Assembly (NCBI GenBank): GCA_009746045.1
Contig: RPFO01000076.1
Coordinates: 2,738,420-2,802,419 of the forward strand
DNA length: 64,000 nucleotides
Reading direction: 5' to 3'
Source: Mesostigma viride
Lineage: Eukaryota > Streptophyta > Mesostigmatophyceae > Mesostigmatales > Mesostigmataceae
The notes below the pieces were generated by a model. The model searched no databases and was not told where the DNA came from. It saw nothing but the letters and a program-made list of their open reading frames with translations. This document shows positions 27,798 through 41,714 of this stretch, in pieces (position 1 is the stretch's first letter; each line of letters opens with the position of its first letter). The position numbers were made by a program, and so were the translations under genes.

Positions 27798-28106
27798 CAC
27801 GGAAGCCACTGGACTTCTAATGGGTTGTCATTGGGCATGTGGGTAAAGATCCTGTTTTTGCCCATGAGGTCATGAAAGATCATCTCAAGTGGGCTGGGCT
27901 TATCCTGGTCCGCGCCAGGGTCCCAGATTTTGTTTTGTTCATTTGCAGCCAAAATGTACCTTTCTGCTACCGTGGACCGGTTTCTCGCCAAAAGCGTCAG
28001 TTGTTTTTGTTGTTGTGAGATCCCACGCCGCACATGGGCTATAATAATAACAAGCAAGGGGGGGGGGATGCGAAGCATCCCCCCCAAAAGACGGCGCGAA
28101 GCCGAC
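27798..28106. repeat. repeat X copy 2 (right part) and G/C hairpin
   Basis: Positions 27798-27935 continue the second copy of repeat X after the gypsy insertion. Further on, an 11-bp stem GGGGGGGATGC (28061-28071) pairs with GCATCCCCCCC (28075-28085) around the loop GAA. After this, GCGAAGCCGAC leads into the (TTG)n tract. A similar flank, CCCACGCCGC...GAAGCCGAC, follows the second tract at 31186-31216. Confidence 0.6.
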
Positions 28107-31182
<3,076 letters not shown>

Positions 31183-31216
31183 GTCCCACGCCGCCCAAGG
31201 GCAGCATGAAGCCGAC

Positions 31217-31815
31217 TGTAACTCTAGCAGTCGAGTCTCGATTACGCCCTGGCTCTACTCTATCCCAAACACCTCGCCTAACCTTACCTAAACTAGTGAG
31301 GATGCACATACCTAGGAGTGAGGAGCTATATTGGCTATAAAACCTAGGACGCGACGACTCTGCTTCTCAATGCATTCCATTATAATACGCCATATACCGA
31401 ATAATAAAACCAGGGTACTACGAAGGAAACAATACTACACTGCCATGACGCTAGCTAATATGTGCTAATTCATTAACACACGCCGCGTGCCATTCACGAA
31501 GGACTACTGCTGCATAAATGATCGCCGACAGGCGTGTATGCTCGGGCCGACATCGACCCATGCCTACAGGACCAACGCACGTCCACAAGGTTCACACGCA
31601 GGATTAAAGGACCACTACTAAAGTACGCAGCGCGGCGCGACTGCACCGAACCACCATACTGTACAATTGCCACGTCACAAGGCCCGGTACCGACCGGCCA
31701 AAAGGTCCTAACTACACGTAAGCCTAGGAAAGTCAGCGAACTGTTCCGGAATGGCTGAGGCAACAAAGGACCTAATTTACGTCCGTAACAACAACAAAAG
31801 TTACGCGACGTAACA
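31217..31815 (-). repeat. 3' LTR of gypsy B second copy
   Basis: It shares ACCTAAACTAGTGAGG, the CATTAACACACGCCG block and the end TTACGCGACGTAACA with the 15250 LTR, but is diverged overall. The left edge at TGTAACTC is inferred from alignment. The right edge, followed by the polypurine tract, is clear. Confidence 0.65.
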
Positions 31816-32197
31816 CCTCCCCCCCCACAAAGGTAGGGAGCCCTCTCCCTACGTACAGGGAGGAAACCAAAGGAGTAGGAATAACCTAACGCACCCAACA
31901 CAAATCCAACACAATCGACAGGCCATCCAATGAAGGTACAAAGCACCAAAAAGTTAACTCGGTTCCACCCCGAGTGGTGTAGGGTTAACCAGCACCAAGC
32001 CTGGTGGGAGGATCCCCTAACTGCCTGGCACGGAGGCCTTGCCGGGAGGGACGGCACTGGGCAGGACACACAGAGTGAACAATGTCAACACCAGGGACCA
32101 AGAACGACCAACCAACTGGCCATAATATGAGGGCGATTCTATATACCGGAGGGACAACACCCTCAGGTCGGGCCTAAGGCCCTCTATCTAGTTGCCA

Positions 32198-33849
32198 TCA
32201 ATCTGGTAGGTACCACGCGAGGCCAGCAGGTCGACATCCAAAAAGACCCAGGAAGGCCCAGTAGTACCTATGCTGAGTTAGGACCACCTGGCCCCGAGCC
32301 CAGTCCAAGAAGCCACAGGCAAAGAGCCGAAGGAAAGGCTCTACCGCGATCAAACAGAGAGCCCGAAGGAGTAGGCGCTGATACCGGATCCGATGTCGCA
32401 GACCCGTCGGGAAGAACAGATCTAGCAAAGGCTCCACATTAGCCGGCCACAATCTGATGTGCCGGATCTCACGTGAGCGCCACCAACGAGCACACTGTCG
32501 CGACCCAAACGTCTCTAGATACTCACTAGCCCGAGGGGGAGGATGACGACGGGAGTCCAGGCCCTGGCCCGGAAGAGGCACTGGGCGGCGGGCAAACAGG
32601 ATGGGCTGCAGGTGCACCGCACCGTACGTAGCACCGGGCGCGGCAGGGTACTCGACCGTAAGGGCATCCGAAGCCATGATGCCCAGAGGCGGAGGGTAAG
32701 CCCACTGGTAACCACCGTAGGTGTCCAAGTCGTTATGACGCCTCGCCCAGCGATAGAGGACGCGACGAACCAGGATCTCACCCTGGAACAGAGGATCAGC
32801 TACAATAACCATGTCAAACGGAGGCCGATCAGTATCAATGGCTAGGTTACAGTCCCGTGGCGCCAGACACACCTGGGAAAACCCATAGGACATGGGTGAA
32901 ATCGACAGCTCCGGAGCGACGCGCGGGAGGTCACACTGTCGGCACGCAAGCGCTGACATACTATATCCGGGAACGGGCGAATCCCGCGACTCCGGCGTGA
33001 AATGCACCACGGAGGGGGCACGTTCCCGGTCGCCCTGGGACAACTCCCATAGGGAGTCGGCAGCGCGGAGAGCGCGCTGATCAACACCGCTGGTCCTAAC
33101 GACCGTAGCCAGCGAGCGAGGGGCCGAAGGGGCAGGAACCGAAACAGGGGTAGGATCCTGCACAGGCGCAGAGGGAGCCGGCACCGCAGGAGGCCGCGAC
33201 GGACCTGCAACCGCGGCTGACGACATGGCCTCCGCTGGAGGCGCACCCTCGGGCCACATGTTGAAAATTGGGCCCGTAGGGACAGGCACCTTACCATAAA
33301 ACTGACTGCCATCAAGACTCCAGTCCGGCACTGGAATCTCTGAGGGGGACCCCCCTCCCAGAGCCTGGGCAGCCCACTCGTGTCGCCAAAGAAGCCCCGC
33401 AACGGCTGCGACGGAGCTTGGGAAGGCCCGGAAGCAGCGACGGCGGGCGAAATTGCCGCGGCAGGAGACTCACGCGGAGGCACAGGTAAGGCGACCCCAG
33501 GCGCGGAGGCAGCAGGAGGCGCGGGAGCCGCAGCAGCAGGCGAAACCACAGCGACCGAGGGCTCGCACTGGGGCGCAGGCGAAGCCGCAGTCGCCGAGGC
33601 AACAGGAGGGGTAGGCGAAGCAGCAACAACAGGCGCCACACCAGGCGCAACGGCAGCGGGCGACTGAGACGCCATGAATGCCTCGAATGCCGAGGCTAAG
33701 GACTGGATCTAGGCCTGCATTGCAGACACGGTAGCCGCAAGATTGGCAGACTCCGGACCCACGTACGTCCGGAGGGATAGGAGACGGCTCCACCGACACG
33801 CGTCTTGTCGACGCCGACGATGACGGAACAGGGGAAGGCGCCGACACTG
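32198..33849 (-). pseudogene. ORF3 of gypsy B second copy
   Basis: The frame from 33331 to 32198 gives 377 uninterrupted residues that align with ORF3 of the 15250 copy: PVPTGPIFNMWPEG, then PPFDMVIVADPLFQGEILVR and FLDWARGQVVLTQHRYYWAF. The upstream Ala/Pro-rich linker (33331-33849) is in another frame. The N-terminal domain is deleted. Amino-acid conservation over an uninterrupted 377 codons in a diverged copy suggests the ORF was under selection. Confidence 0.75.
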
Positions 33850-34080
33850 AGGAGGAGTGGTAGGCAGTACCAAAGGTGACCTTAGTACCGATAGCAGCAA
33901 CGAACTGCTGCCAAAAATCTGAAGTAAATAACTTATCTTTGTCAGAAATAAACTGCCTACTCAAACCATGGTATCTATAAACACTATGGAGGTATAGGCG
34001 GGCACAATCGCGTGCGGTGAGGTCAAGGGGACAAGGCACGAGATGGCACATACGCGTAAAGCGATCTACAAACACAAGGA
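33850..34080 (-). pseudogene. integrase fragment, gypsy B second copy
   Basis: The minus strand encodes FVDRFTRMCHLVPCPLDLTA through ISDKDKLFTSDFWQQF and GTAYHSSS, part of the integrase catalytic core. It then passes in frame into the ORF3 linker. It is cut off at 34080 by the gypsy C LTR. Confidence 0.85.
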
Positions 34081-34698
34081 TGTTACGAGCCGCACCAGCG
34101 GCTCTGAAAGACCCTGGTCTAGCGTGGGTTACGCCTGAATAAACTCGGAATCTGCTATCCGCCCGGACTACGTGAATCTAGCCCTGAATTCTAGCTAGTA
34201 CACGGAATTACTAGCTAGGCCCTGAATGCACAACTAGATAAATTATGCATATACATGGAATGCACGAAGGGCGTTAGTGCAGCCCAGATTTGACCCCTGG
34301 TTCGGCAGACGAGTTTTACTCTCAAGTCGATTTTATTCCAAACCAAAGATAGGAAGCCATTGTCACCTACGACATTTGTCCAAGACGGCGTGCATGCCAG
34401 CGGGTCGGCCGGGGGCCGAACCTCTAGCGCTGCAATGAATATCAGCCGTAGATGTACATAGTATCCGCCAGTCTGGCACCCGGTACCTGGCAGTCCCGGG
34501 TACAGACCAGTAACACACCAAACCGAAAGCAGAGCCACGGGTACCTGGCTGGGCCGGCTGATGGAATAACTCGGCCAAGTCCCCGAATCTAACGTAATAA
34601 CTATCGAAAGTCTCAAACAATATCAAAATGACTTTCGACTGACCAAACTAATTTATTTTAGGAATTGTTACGCCCAAACATGGGTTAGGGCCGTAACA
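34081..34698 (-). repeat. 3' LTR of gypsy C
   Basis: The ends TGTTACG and CGTAACA match those of gypsy B, while the interior differs. The G-rich polypurine tract lies at 34699-34720 (minus sense). The lack of a second copy in the window leaves the exact ends inferred from this terminal match. Confidence 0.7.
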
Positions 34699-34720
34699 CT
34701 CCTCCCCCTCCCCGGGGGAC

Positions 34721-35010
34721 GATGGCTATCGTCCAATTGCCCGGGGGCGCACCTCAAACAACGGCACCACAAACATGGAAAATTCAAAAGAAAACCAAAA
34801 CACAATCATAACAACGGGGTGCTGTGTACCAGCGAGAACCCATCGTCATACGTGCATATAATACACCAACTATGAGAATACTATGTCCCGATCCCTGTTC
34901 GCCAGCGGAGCAGTAGCCAGTTCTTCTCGGTGTTGCCTCGCAGGGACAACACCTTGATAGTTGTCAAATACTCCTTCGTCCCAGCACTCTCCGGCCAATC
35001 TCCCGGAAAA
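34721..35010. other. gypsy C 3' untranslated region
   Basis: Non-coding sequence between the polypurine tract and the last minus-strand ORF of element C. I see nothing else in it. Confidence 0.4.
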
Positions 35011-35265
35011 TTACTGGAATCCCTGCTGCGCGCGATGCCGCCGCAACGCGTTGTAGCCGTGCTCAGTCATGATCTCCGGGATCTTGCCAAGGGGAGCCGC
35101 GACCACGTCGGCGTTGAACGCCACCTGGTAGTCATTGCGCGTCTGCTGACGCAGCGTGGACTTCTCAATCCACACATCCGGCGGCCAGTACGACAGGAAG
35201 GCCGCCATGTAGGGGAGCCGGGTGAACCTGATGAACCCCTGCTCCACATTGTCAGAAATTTTCAT
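35011..35265 (-). pseudogene. ORF3-like C-terminal fragment of gypsy C
   Basis: An 84-codon frame with FTRLPYMAAFLSYWPPDVWI and ending RRHRAQQGFQ. It may correspond to the C-terminal domain of gypsy B ORF3, from its place before the LTR and a loose similarity to its RRVLYRW...PPLGIM block. That link is weak and by eye. No catalytic motif is seen. Confidence 0.4.
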
Positions 35266-35900
35266 TTAATTCCTTGGTCGTCAAGACTGATTGAGACAAT
35301 TGATAGACAGTTTATTCATTGCATATTTAGGTTACGGACTGCCACCGTTTCACCGCCAAAGCCATGGTGCGGTTCCCGGGTGGGGACCATAGCATCCATA
35401 GCCACACGGGGCTTGGACTGCAAGGTAAGTGCAACGTAGGTGTGTCACTTCCTTATTAAGGCACATTGGGGCAGCGGTGCACGTTCTAGAATATTCTGCA
35501 CAAGTTGCCAGCTGTCGATTATACGATTGACGATTAGGAGAACGCCAGATGTCAAGCAACTAACACGGCATACAATGCATCTAGAACTGGATTCAGTCAT
35601 ACGAAATATCCAACACGGAATATTCGGCCGAGGATAGTACCGTCGGCACCTAAGGTACGCAAAGTATTGTGCCGGAATTACAACTTCGGCACTACATAAC
35701 TTTTGCTATACTGCACTATATTCAGTGCTATAAGTTGTGCCGGAAAGCTCACGGCGGGCCCTACCAAGCCTATTTAATTATCGGCCAGAAAGACGGCAGG
35801 CGGGTGCGATTGTTAGGGACGCAACCCTAATACCTCCGTTTACAACATGATGGCCAGACACTACAAATGTAAACAGGCAGTTGGGCACACAGGGTGAAAT
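35266..35900. other. non-coding stretch, possible insertion within gypsy C
   Basis: This AT-richer stretch separates two minus-strand ORF pieces that may once have been continuous. Its base composition differs from the flanks. I found no clear inverted ends or duplication, so an insertion is only suspected. Confidence 0.3.
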
Positions 35901-36381
35901 TCACCTCTGACACACATTGACCTCCCCGCACCCAGTTTCCGCGAAGTACCCGGCAGCCATGAGCAACAGCTCCTTCTGGGCCTTCTCGCTCTCGCAGTAG
36001 AACCCCGGAACTGCCGCAATCTCAGGGAGCTGCTTCCGCATGTAGATAGCTCCCGGGATAGGCATGAGCTTGGTTGGGATACGCAATCCGTCGCAAGTGG
36101 TGCTCAGCGCGGTATTGCGGCAGAGGCGGCGGGTGCAGATCGTACGTGGCGGTAGTCCCTACTATCACCAGCTCGTAGCGGGCCTCAGATGGCACCGGCG
36201 CCGGCACATGTGCGTGCAGGAGAAAGCTGACCGAGTCGAAGGTGCCTTCTCGCTGAATAAGCACGCTGGAGCCCCCACGGAAGTGCAGACTCGCGGGGTA
36301 GTAAAACCCGGATGGCGGGGGAAGGCTCGGGCGTGGGTATCCCACGTCAATGTCGACCACGAAGCCAGCCACCGGATGCAA
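35901..36381 (-). pseudogene. gypsy C ORF segment, unknown
   Basis: A minus-strand frame with GFVVDIDVGYPRPSLPPPSG and YELVIVGTTATYDLHPPPLP, followed after a one-base shift near 36060 by MRIPTKLMPIPGAIYMRK. The part encoding ELVIVG...HHLRRI aligns in position with the PPFDMVI block of ORF3 in gypsy B. Function unknown. Confidence 0.4.
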
Positions 36382-36427
36382 GGGGACAGTGACCCGATTA
36401 CGGGCATACGTGCCCCGTACCCATTCC

Positions 36428-37843
36428 TCAGTGGGCCGGTATCACGTCCCGACGCCGAGCGATCTCCTGTACCAGCGTCTCTGCGGAGCGGGCCAGGACA
36501 GGTTGAGGCTGCGCTGGTGCAGGCTGGGGAGCAAGGGCCGGTAAAGGCTGCTCTGGTGCGGGCGCGGGGATAAGGGCCGCGCCCTGCTGACGCAGCGGTC
36601 GGTCGTTGGCACCTCGAACGGGTGACCGTTCGCGTTCCCGAGCGCAGCCGGGTTGTCCGGGCCCAGCGGCCACCCCTGTCAAGTCCGAAGCTGAACCGGT
36701 GTGCTCGACACGGTCCAGGGAACCGTGATTGTCCCTGGGGTGGAACGGCGCCTGTCGCGTCTCGCGCCGGCGTGACTCCCGCAGCTCTTCTTGCTGACGA
36801 GATTCCCGTGACGTGTGCCGGCGTCTCTCCCGCGCCCCGTGAGCGTGGTACAAGTCCTGTGCCGAGTCCCGACGTGCTTCCCACCAATCGCCACGCTCGT
36901 CGCGCCGTCGGATAGACTCGCGTGGCGTTTCATGACGTGCCGATTGTCCGCCACGCTCGTGGCGCGGGGCAGGGCGGCGGCTCTCACCGTGTCTCTCCCC
37001 GGACCTGTCCCGCGGGGCCACCACCACACTTGGTCGACCCCGAGGACGCCCCTTAGTAGGGAACCTCCTGGTGCGAGCCATCACCGCCTCACGGTTGTAC
37101 ACAATGAGGTGGCGGGGCGGCCGTGTACCGACCTGCGCCGCCCAAGGGACACCATCCTCCTCAGGATCGTCACGGCGGACCCGTGGCAGGTCGTCATCCG
37201 ACCCGTCGTCAGCCAGCTGCCTGTCACCCTCGCCTTCGGGGTCATCTCCCTCCGCCTAATCCATCTTCCAGATCCTCCGGCATGCCTCCCGCAAGGACCA
37301 CTCCCAGCACCCCGTGCAGAGCGCGCCTCGTAGGGTAACTCTCCTAAACGCGTCCGGCAATCGGTTGCGAACGCGTTCAGGGATCAGTAGCAGCGCCAGG
37401 CGGGGGTACGCTATTAGAGCCTCCAGAACGTCCTGGCAGTCGCCGCAAGCACAGAGTGGCGGATGCTGCTCCCACGCCACTGCCACCACCTGGCCCTTGA
37501 CCGAGGTTGTCCTCCACTCCACCTCGATCAGGAATCCCACCTGTCTGCTGATACACAGCTTGAGCTCGGATACCGGATCTGACTTGGAACCGGGGGCTCG
37601 GTCAGGACAATAGGGTTTAGAAACAAAGTCCGATTCCGCCCGCCCATGTCTCTTGCGGCGACGCCATAGAACCTCGTCAGAGTCATAACCGGAGACATGC
37701 CACTTCGGATAGTAGCATTCCTGATTCTCCCGGGACGAGGTCTCCCGTTGCCGAATCTCCTCTTGCAGCCGAGCCTGTGCCTTCAGCTCCTGGGGGCCGC
37801 TGGCACCAGGCGTCGAGTGTCGCGGCTGGCTGATAGACGGCAC
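36428..37843 (-). pseudogene. gypsy C post-pol ORF, N-terminal and Arg/Glu-rich parts
   Basis: The 37843-37256 part encodes 195 aa with VEWRTTSVKGQVVAVAWEQ and cysteines in LCACGDCQ and LCTGCWEW. After an acidic stretch, the 37102-36428 frame is rich in Arg, Glu and Ser (HGARERRRHTSRESRQQEEL), like an RS/RE-type RNA-binding tail. The layout of folded N-terminus, low-complexity linker and C-terminal domain parallels ORF3 of gypsy B. I recognise no enzyme. Confidence 0.45.
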
Positions 37844-37883
37844 AGCAGCCGCCTGAGCCCGCCCTAGCTGCCCATCGTCATCC

Positions 37884-38522
37884 TGTCAGAATGTTTGGTA
37901 CTTTTTCTGCTGTTCGTCTTACCGGCAGTATTTTCAGTTCATTTTGACAAAGTCCGATGTAGTATAAATCGGCATTAAATATATTAATTCCATCGGTGTT
38001 TGCTGACATCCGTACCGTACCTAGTGGTACTGTAGCCGCCTGACAAAATTTGCCTGGATCCGCGCTTCGCGCCGACCCTATGTCCACTAAGTGCTGCCCT
38101 GGAGGCGCAATGTCCTTGTACTTGCATACTAGTGACCCGACGCATCATTTTAAGTGTTGATGTAAGCCACCCACTTGTGTGTGGCGGCTGGATGCACTCT
38201 AACTTATACCGTAGATTATTTCCAGATCGACGGATACTGTGACAGTGTGTTTTTCCACTTAATGTTGCCTCTGCAATTGTCATGGCTACCGAGTTGGTCG
38301 GCTGAGCCACAGTCTCATTAAGGCGTGACAGCCTAGTTGGCTGGTTGTTATTAATGCTGAGTTGGCATCTGTTTATTGCCTAGTTGGCATTTTGCCTAGT
38401 TGGCATCTGTTTACCCAAACACCTAGTTGGTGTCACCTCTTATTATTAATACAAACGAGACTGATTACAAAGGTCCAAGATCTTCCTCCAATACGCACAC
38501 TTTTTATATGCAGTTTTCAACA
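37884..38522 (+). repeat. 5' LTR of the Gag-only element
   Basis: It has TG...CA ends and matches 39934-40569 with a few substitutions and a small indel near 37985. It includes a local repeat of CTAGTTGGCAT / TGAGTTGGCAT units (about 38332-38435). Confidence 0.9.
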
Positions 38523-38960
38523 TGGTATCGGGATGACGAGTTACCTTTGTATTCGGTTTCTCGAGACCTCCCTGTTCTGAACACGACTCTCACGAGTCAG
38601 CCATTTCGTCACATCCGAATAGGTGGGGCTTTTCATCCCATCCCGCATCCGGACCAGTTTGTCGAGGTTTACTTTTCAGCTGTTGAGTTCGGGGGCCTAT
38701 CCACACGCGTCGTATATAAAGGCAACCGTTTTATCTATCGAGACGTCGTCAACTATCTCTACACGAAGACTGAGCGCCTCCTTACTCGCCAGCAGAATCA
38801 GCCTGATCCGGAATACCCAATCTTTGTTACCTTTGTCGATTCATCTTTTGGAGTCCGTTCCTATGATGCCGAAATTTGGCGCACTGTAAACGACATGCTT
38901 TACGACTGGCAATTGGTTCGGACTGCCACAGTGGAACATTATACACCAATTAGTGCGTAG
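38508..38960 (+). CDS. unknown ORF of the Gag-only element
   Basis: The only in-frame ATG near the start lies within the last 15 bases of the LTR, so the frame spans LTR and primer site. The 150-aa product has blocks such as DDELPLYSVSRDLPVLNTTL, then VYFSAVEFGGLSTRVVYKG and IFVTFVDSSFGVRSYDAEIW. It is mostly ordered-looking and not low in complexity, but I recognise no family. The distance to gag is 42 bp. Confidence 0.45.
   Translation: MQFSTWYRDDELPLYSVSRDLPVLNTTLTSQPFRHIRIGGAFHPIPHPDQFVEVYFSAVEFGGLSTRVVYKGNRFIYRDVVNYLYTKTERLLTRQQNQPDPEYPIFVTFVDSSFGVRSYDAEIWRTVNDMLYDWQLVRTATVEHYTPISA
38523..38537 (+). other. primer binding site
   Basis: TGGTATCGGGATG follows the LTR directly. TGGTATC is the start of the usual initiator-Met primer site, and the next bases differ slightly. 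Confidence 0.7.
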
Positions 38961-39002
38961 CTTTTTCACAGTACGCCAGCTTTCTTCTCAATCGTCTTTT
39001 CA

Positions 39003-39893
39003 ATGGCCGCTCCAGCTGACGTTCGAGGCATCAAGGAGGGTACAGTGTTGGGTGCACTGAAGCATTTGTCTTTTGATGGCGAGAGACTGAACGATTTCCC
39101 TGTTTTTAAACTCAAGGTCGAGGGGACCCTGAGGGCCATTGGATATGAGGATGCCCTGAAGGGCACTGGCGTCATCAACGAGCAGCAACAGCGCCTCGGC
39201 TATGCATCTCTTTTGTCAGCTGTAAACGGGACTGCAGCTCTGCACGCAGCCCTGGCTCCAAACGGTTTACTTCACGAAGCGTGGGCAATTCTGGTTGATG
39301 TATATGGCCATGATCAGACCACCTCTACACACCAGGCGACGACGCTCGAGGAGCTCAGTGCTGGCAACTGAAAAGGTGCCAGTAGAGAAGGTGGCAGCCC
39401 ACCTCAACGAGATGGAGCGGAAGTATCTCGAATACAACAAGCTGAGCAGTAACAAGCTTCACGATTCTATATCCTGGTGACAAGCCACCGCAGACGCCTT
39501 CCAGCGCTATACGGCCCTGTTCTGGCAGCCTATAACCTCCCAGTAGACATCTCATGGAAGGATTACAAGGCAGCAGTGCTCAAGGCTGACGATCATCTGC
39601 GGGTCAACCGCAACGGTGCAGCACCTTCGTCCAGCACCACCAGCGGTACCGTCTACACCACCCAGGTCGCCTGTCCTCACTGTCAAGAGGACCTGGATGA
39701 GACTGTCTTTCACACCGCAGGTCCGAAGGTCAAGACCTGTTCACACTGCCGTCGCACCGGGCATACCAAGGAGCGGTGCTGGGCTCTCCACCCTGAACTG
39801 AAGCGGGCCAAGAGTGTGGCCAACGCCACCCTGGATCTCCAGAAGATGAACCTGGATCAGGAGCCTGAGCTCCCCCCTGGTTTTGTTTTTTGA
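39003..39893 (+). pseudogene. gag: gag with CCHC zinc knuckle, frame-broken
   Basis: The ATG at 39003 opens MAAPADVRGIKEGTVLGALK, a copia-type Gag N-terminus (LSFDGERLNDFPVFKLKVEG, then a helical region). Breaks near 39360 and 39480 move the frame. The last part ends with CSHCRRTGHTKERC (C-X2-C-X4-H-X4-C) at about 39739-39780 and stops at 39893, 40 bp before the 3' LTR. An intact ancestor would be about 295 aa. Confidence 0.7.
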
Positions 39894-39933
39894 GCAGTTC
39901 CTTCCTGCAGCCCCGCCTCACAGCATGGGGGTG

Positions 39934-40569
39934 TGTCAGAATGTTTGGTACTTTTTCTGCTGTTCGTCTTACCGGCAATATTTTCAGTTCATTTTGACAA
40001 AGTCCGATGTAGTATAAATCGGCATTAAATATATTTTCATCGGTGTTTGCTGACATCCGTACCGTACCTAGTGGTACTGTAGCCGCCTGACAAAATTTGC
40101 CTGGATCCGCGCTTCGCGCCGACCCTATGTCCACTAAGTGCTGCCCTGGAGGCGCAATGTCCTTGTACTTGCATACTAGTGACCCGACGCATCATTTTAA
40201 GTGTTGATGTAAGCCACCCACTTGTGTGTGGCGGCTGGATGCACTCTAACTTATACCGTAGATTATTTCCAGATCGACGGATACTGTGACAGTGTGTTTT
40301 TCCACTTAATGTTGCCTCTGCAATTGTCATGGCTACCGAGTTGGTCGGCTGAGCCACAGTCTCATTAAGGCGTGACAGCCTAGTTGGCTGGTTGTTATTA
40401 ATGCTGAGTTGGCATCTGTTTATTGCCTAGTTGGCATTTTGCCTAGTTGGCATCTGTTTACCCAAACATCTAGTTGGTGTCACCTCTTATTATTAATACA
40501 AACGAGACTGATTACAAAGGTCCAAGATCTTCCTCCAATACGCACACTTTTTATATGCAGTTTTCAACA
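39934..40569 (+). repeat. 3' LTR of the Gag-only element
   Basis: This is the 636-bp partner of 37884-38522. It is preceded by a short G-run (CATGGGGGTG) that may serve as polypurine tract. Confidence 0.9.
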
Positions 40570-40889
40570 CGTTTTCAACCGTCCCGATATCCACCATGTC
40601 TGCGAACAACGAAGAGTCCTCGTCTCCCGACGGCTCCATCTGCAACCGCCAGGTGAGGGGCACCCAGTCGGGAACAGTATCGGGACCATAGCGTCTTGTA
40701 AGAAAGCCTGTACGGCTGTCTACATACCCACCTACCCTGTCAATATGGACATACCTGTACATACCTCGTGCAGGACCCAGCTGGTCCCCTACATACGTGT
40801 CCTGCAGCCCGTGGCGGCTGCCTACGTACCTTACCTGGACCTGTACGGCCCTGCATGATGAACACCTTTCTTACTATCTACTGCCCTAG
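40570..40889. other. retroelement-derived, unassigned
   Basis: This lies between the 3' LTR and the chromodomain fragment. On the minus strand it encodes short Pro/Asp-rich pieces. On the plus strand ATGTCTGCGAACAACGAAG is followed by an open stretch. I assign no gene. Confidence 0.3.
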
Positions 40890-41036
40890 TGTAGGGCACA
40901 CCTCTTCTTGTATTCCCGTAGCAGGCGCTCACATCCGCCTAGCTCGTTCTCCGTACGCCATGAGTCCTCATAGTCGTGCTGGGTAAAACGCCATCGTACT
41001 CGGTACTGTCGCTGTCTGCTTCTCCCGCGCTGGATG
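40890..41036 (-). pseudogene. gypsy integrase chromodomain fragment
   Basis: On the minus strand this encodes RQRQYRVRWRFTQHDYED, then SWRTENELGGCERLLREYKK, which matches the chromodomain at the C-terminus of gypsy B integrase. It ends abruptly at 41036, where the AGTTAG LTR starts. The flank GGATG would be the left target duplication of the outer element. Confidence 0.75.
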
Positions 41037-41683
41037 AGTTAGCATTTTGGGCAACCAGTATGCTAAGTGGATGCAGTTTGGAAAGACCTTTCCAACGCCG
41101 TGCTGACCGCCTGAAACAGACAAGGGACGAGAAAGATATGAGGTCCCGAAGTCCTAGCCGTCCGTGGCCAACTAGGGTACAGTCCTCTGGTATAGTGGAC
41201 AGGACACGTGGCAGGCCGTGCCTGCACAGGCTTAGCCTGACTATCACGTGACTGTGGTCCACGTAGACCAGAGGAGCAGCAGCCTGTGACTGGTGGAATA
41301 CTGGAGCTGGCACAGGTCTGCAAGGATACTAGGCCTTGCAGGCTTGTGACAGGTCCTGTACTTCCTAGGTTGCAGAGTCTAGGCAAATCCAGTTCGTCCT
41401 GGCTCTGTACTGATGCCAGTGGACGTTGAGGATTTGCTTGCACGCCTGCACGTGCCTCGTCACGCCGATGGGAACGAGGAACAACGCAAAGGATATAGCT
41501 TGGTCATGGGGGATGACCAGCTATCTTGGCAAGCACGAACCGAAGCTCCCACATTGGACGTGGAGACGCTCACCGTGGTCGTGGCTTGGTGCACGGGTTA
41601 AAAGGTTGCTGCCTTGCAACTTTGGCTCATCCCGTTGTGCGCGTGAAAGACCAGGAGCTCACAGCTCTGGTTGGTTGCTAACT
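41037..41683 (+). repeat. LTR with AGTTAG...CTAACT ends, copy 2
   Basis: This 647-bp copy of 4020-4665 has the same 6-bp inverted ends and is followed by the same ORF-A. Confidence 0.85.
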
Positions 41684-41714
41684 CGTATTATTGCATTCCT
41701 GTTTGCGGGGTTTC

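Larger units (their letters stand above)
31217..34080 (-). mobile_element. gypsy B family, second copy, internally deleted and truncated
   Basis: This copy keeps a divergent 3' LTR, the polypurine tract, most of ORF3 and an integrase fragment. A deletion joins integrase straight to the ORF3 linker at about 33855. Gypsy C interrupts the integrase at 34080. It is diverged from the 15250 copy, so it is an older insertion. Confidence 0.85.
34081..37883 (-). mobile_element. gypsy-type element C, 3' part only
   Basis: It begins (in plus coordinates) with a 618-bp LTR, TGTTACGAGCC...GCCGTAACA at 34081-34698, followed by a polypurine tract in minus sense. Minus-strand ORFs follow. The rest is lost where the LTR at 37884 starts. 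It sits inside the integrase of the second gypsy B copy, and the left flank AAGGA is half of the expected 5-bp duplication. Confidence 0.65.
37884..40569 (+). mobile_element. short LTR element with Gag but no Pol
   Basis: Two direct repeats of 639 and 636 bp (TGTCAGAATG...TTTTCAACA) bracket 1.4 kb. The internal part has a primer binding site, an unknown ORF and a gag with a zinc knuckle, and no protease, integrase or RT. It resembles plant TR-GAG elements, which move using enzymes of other elements. The flanks CATCC and CGTTT do not match, so no target duplication is present, and the two LTRs may derive from recombined copies. Confidence 0.75.

Noticed and set aside
37884-40569. Target-site duplication for the Gag-only element
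   Set aside because: The flanks CATCC and CGTTT do not match, so I do not claim one.
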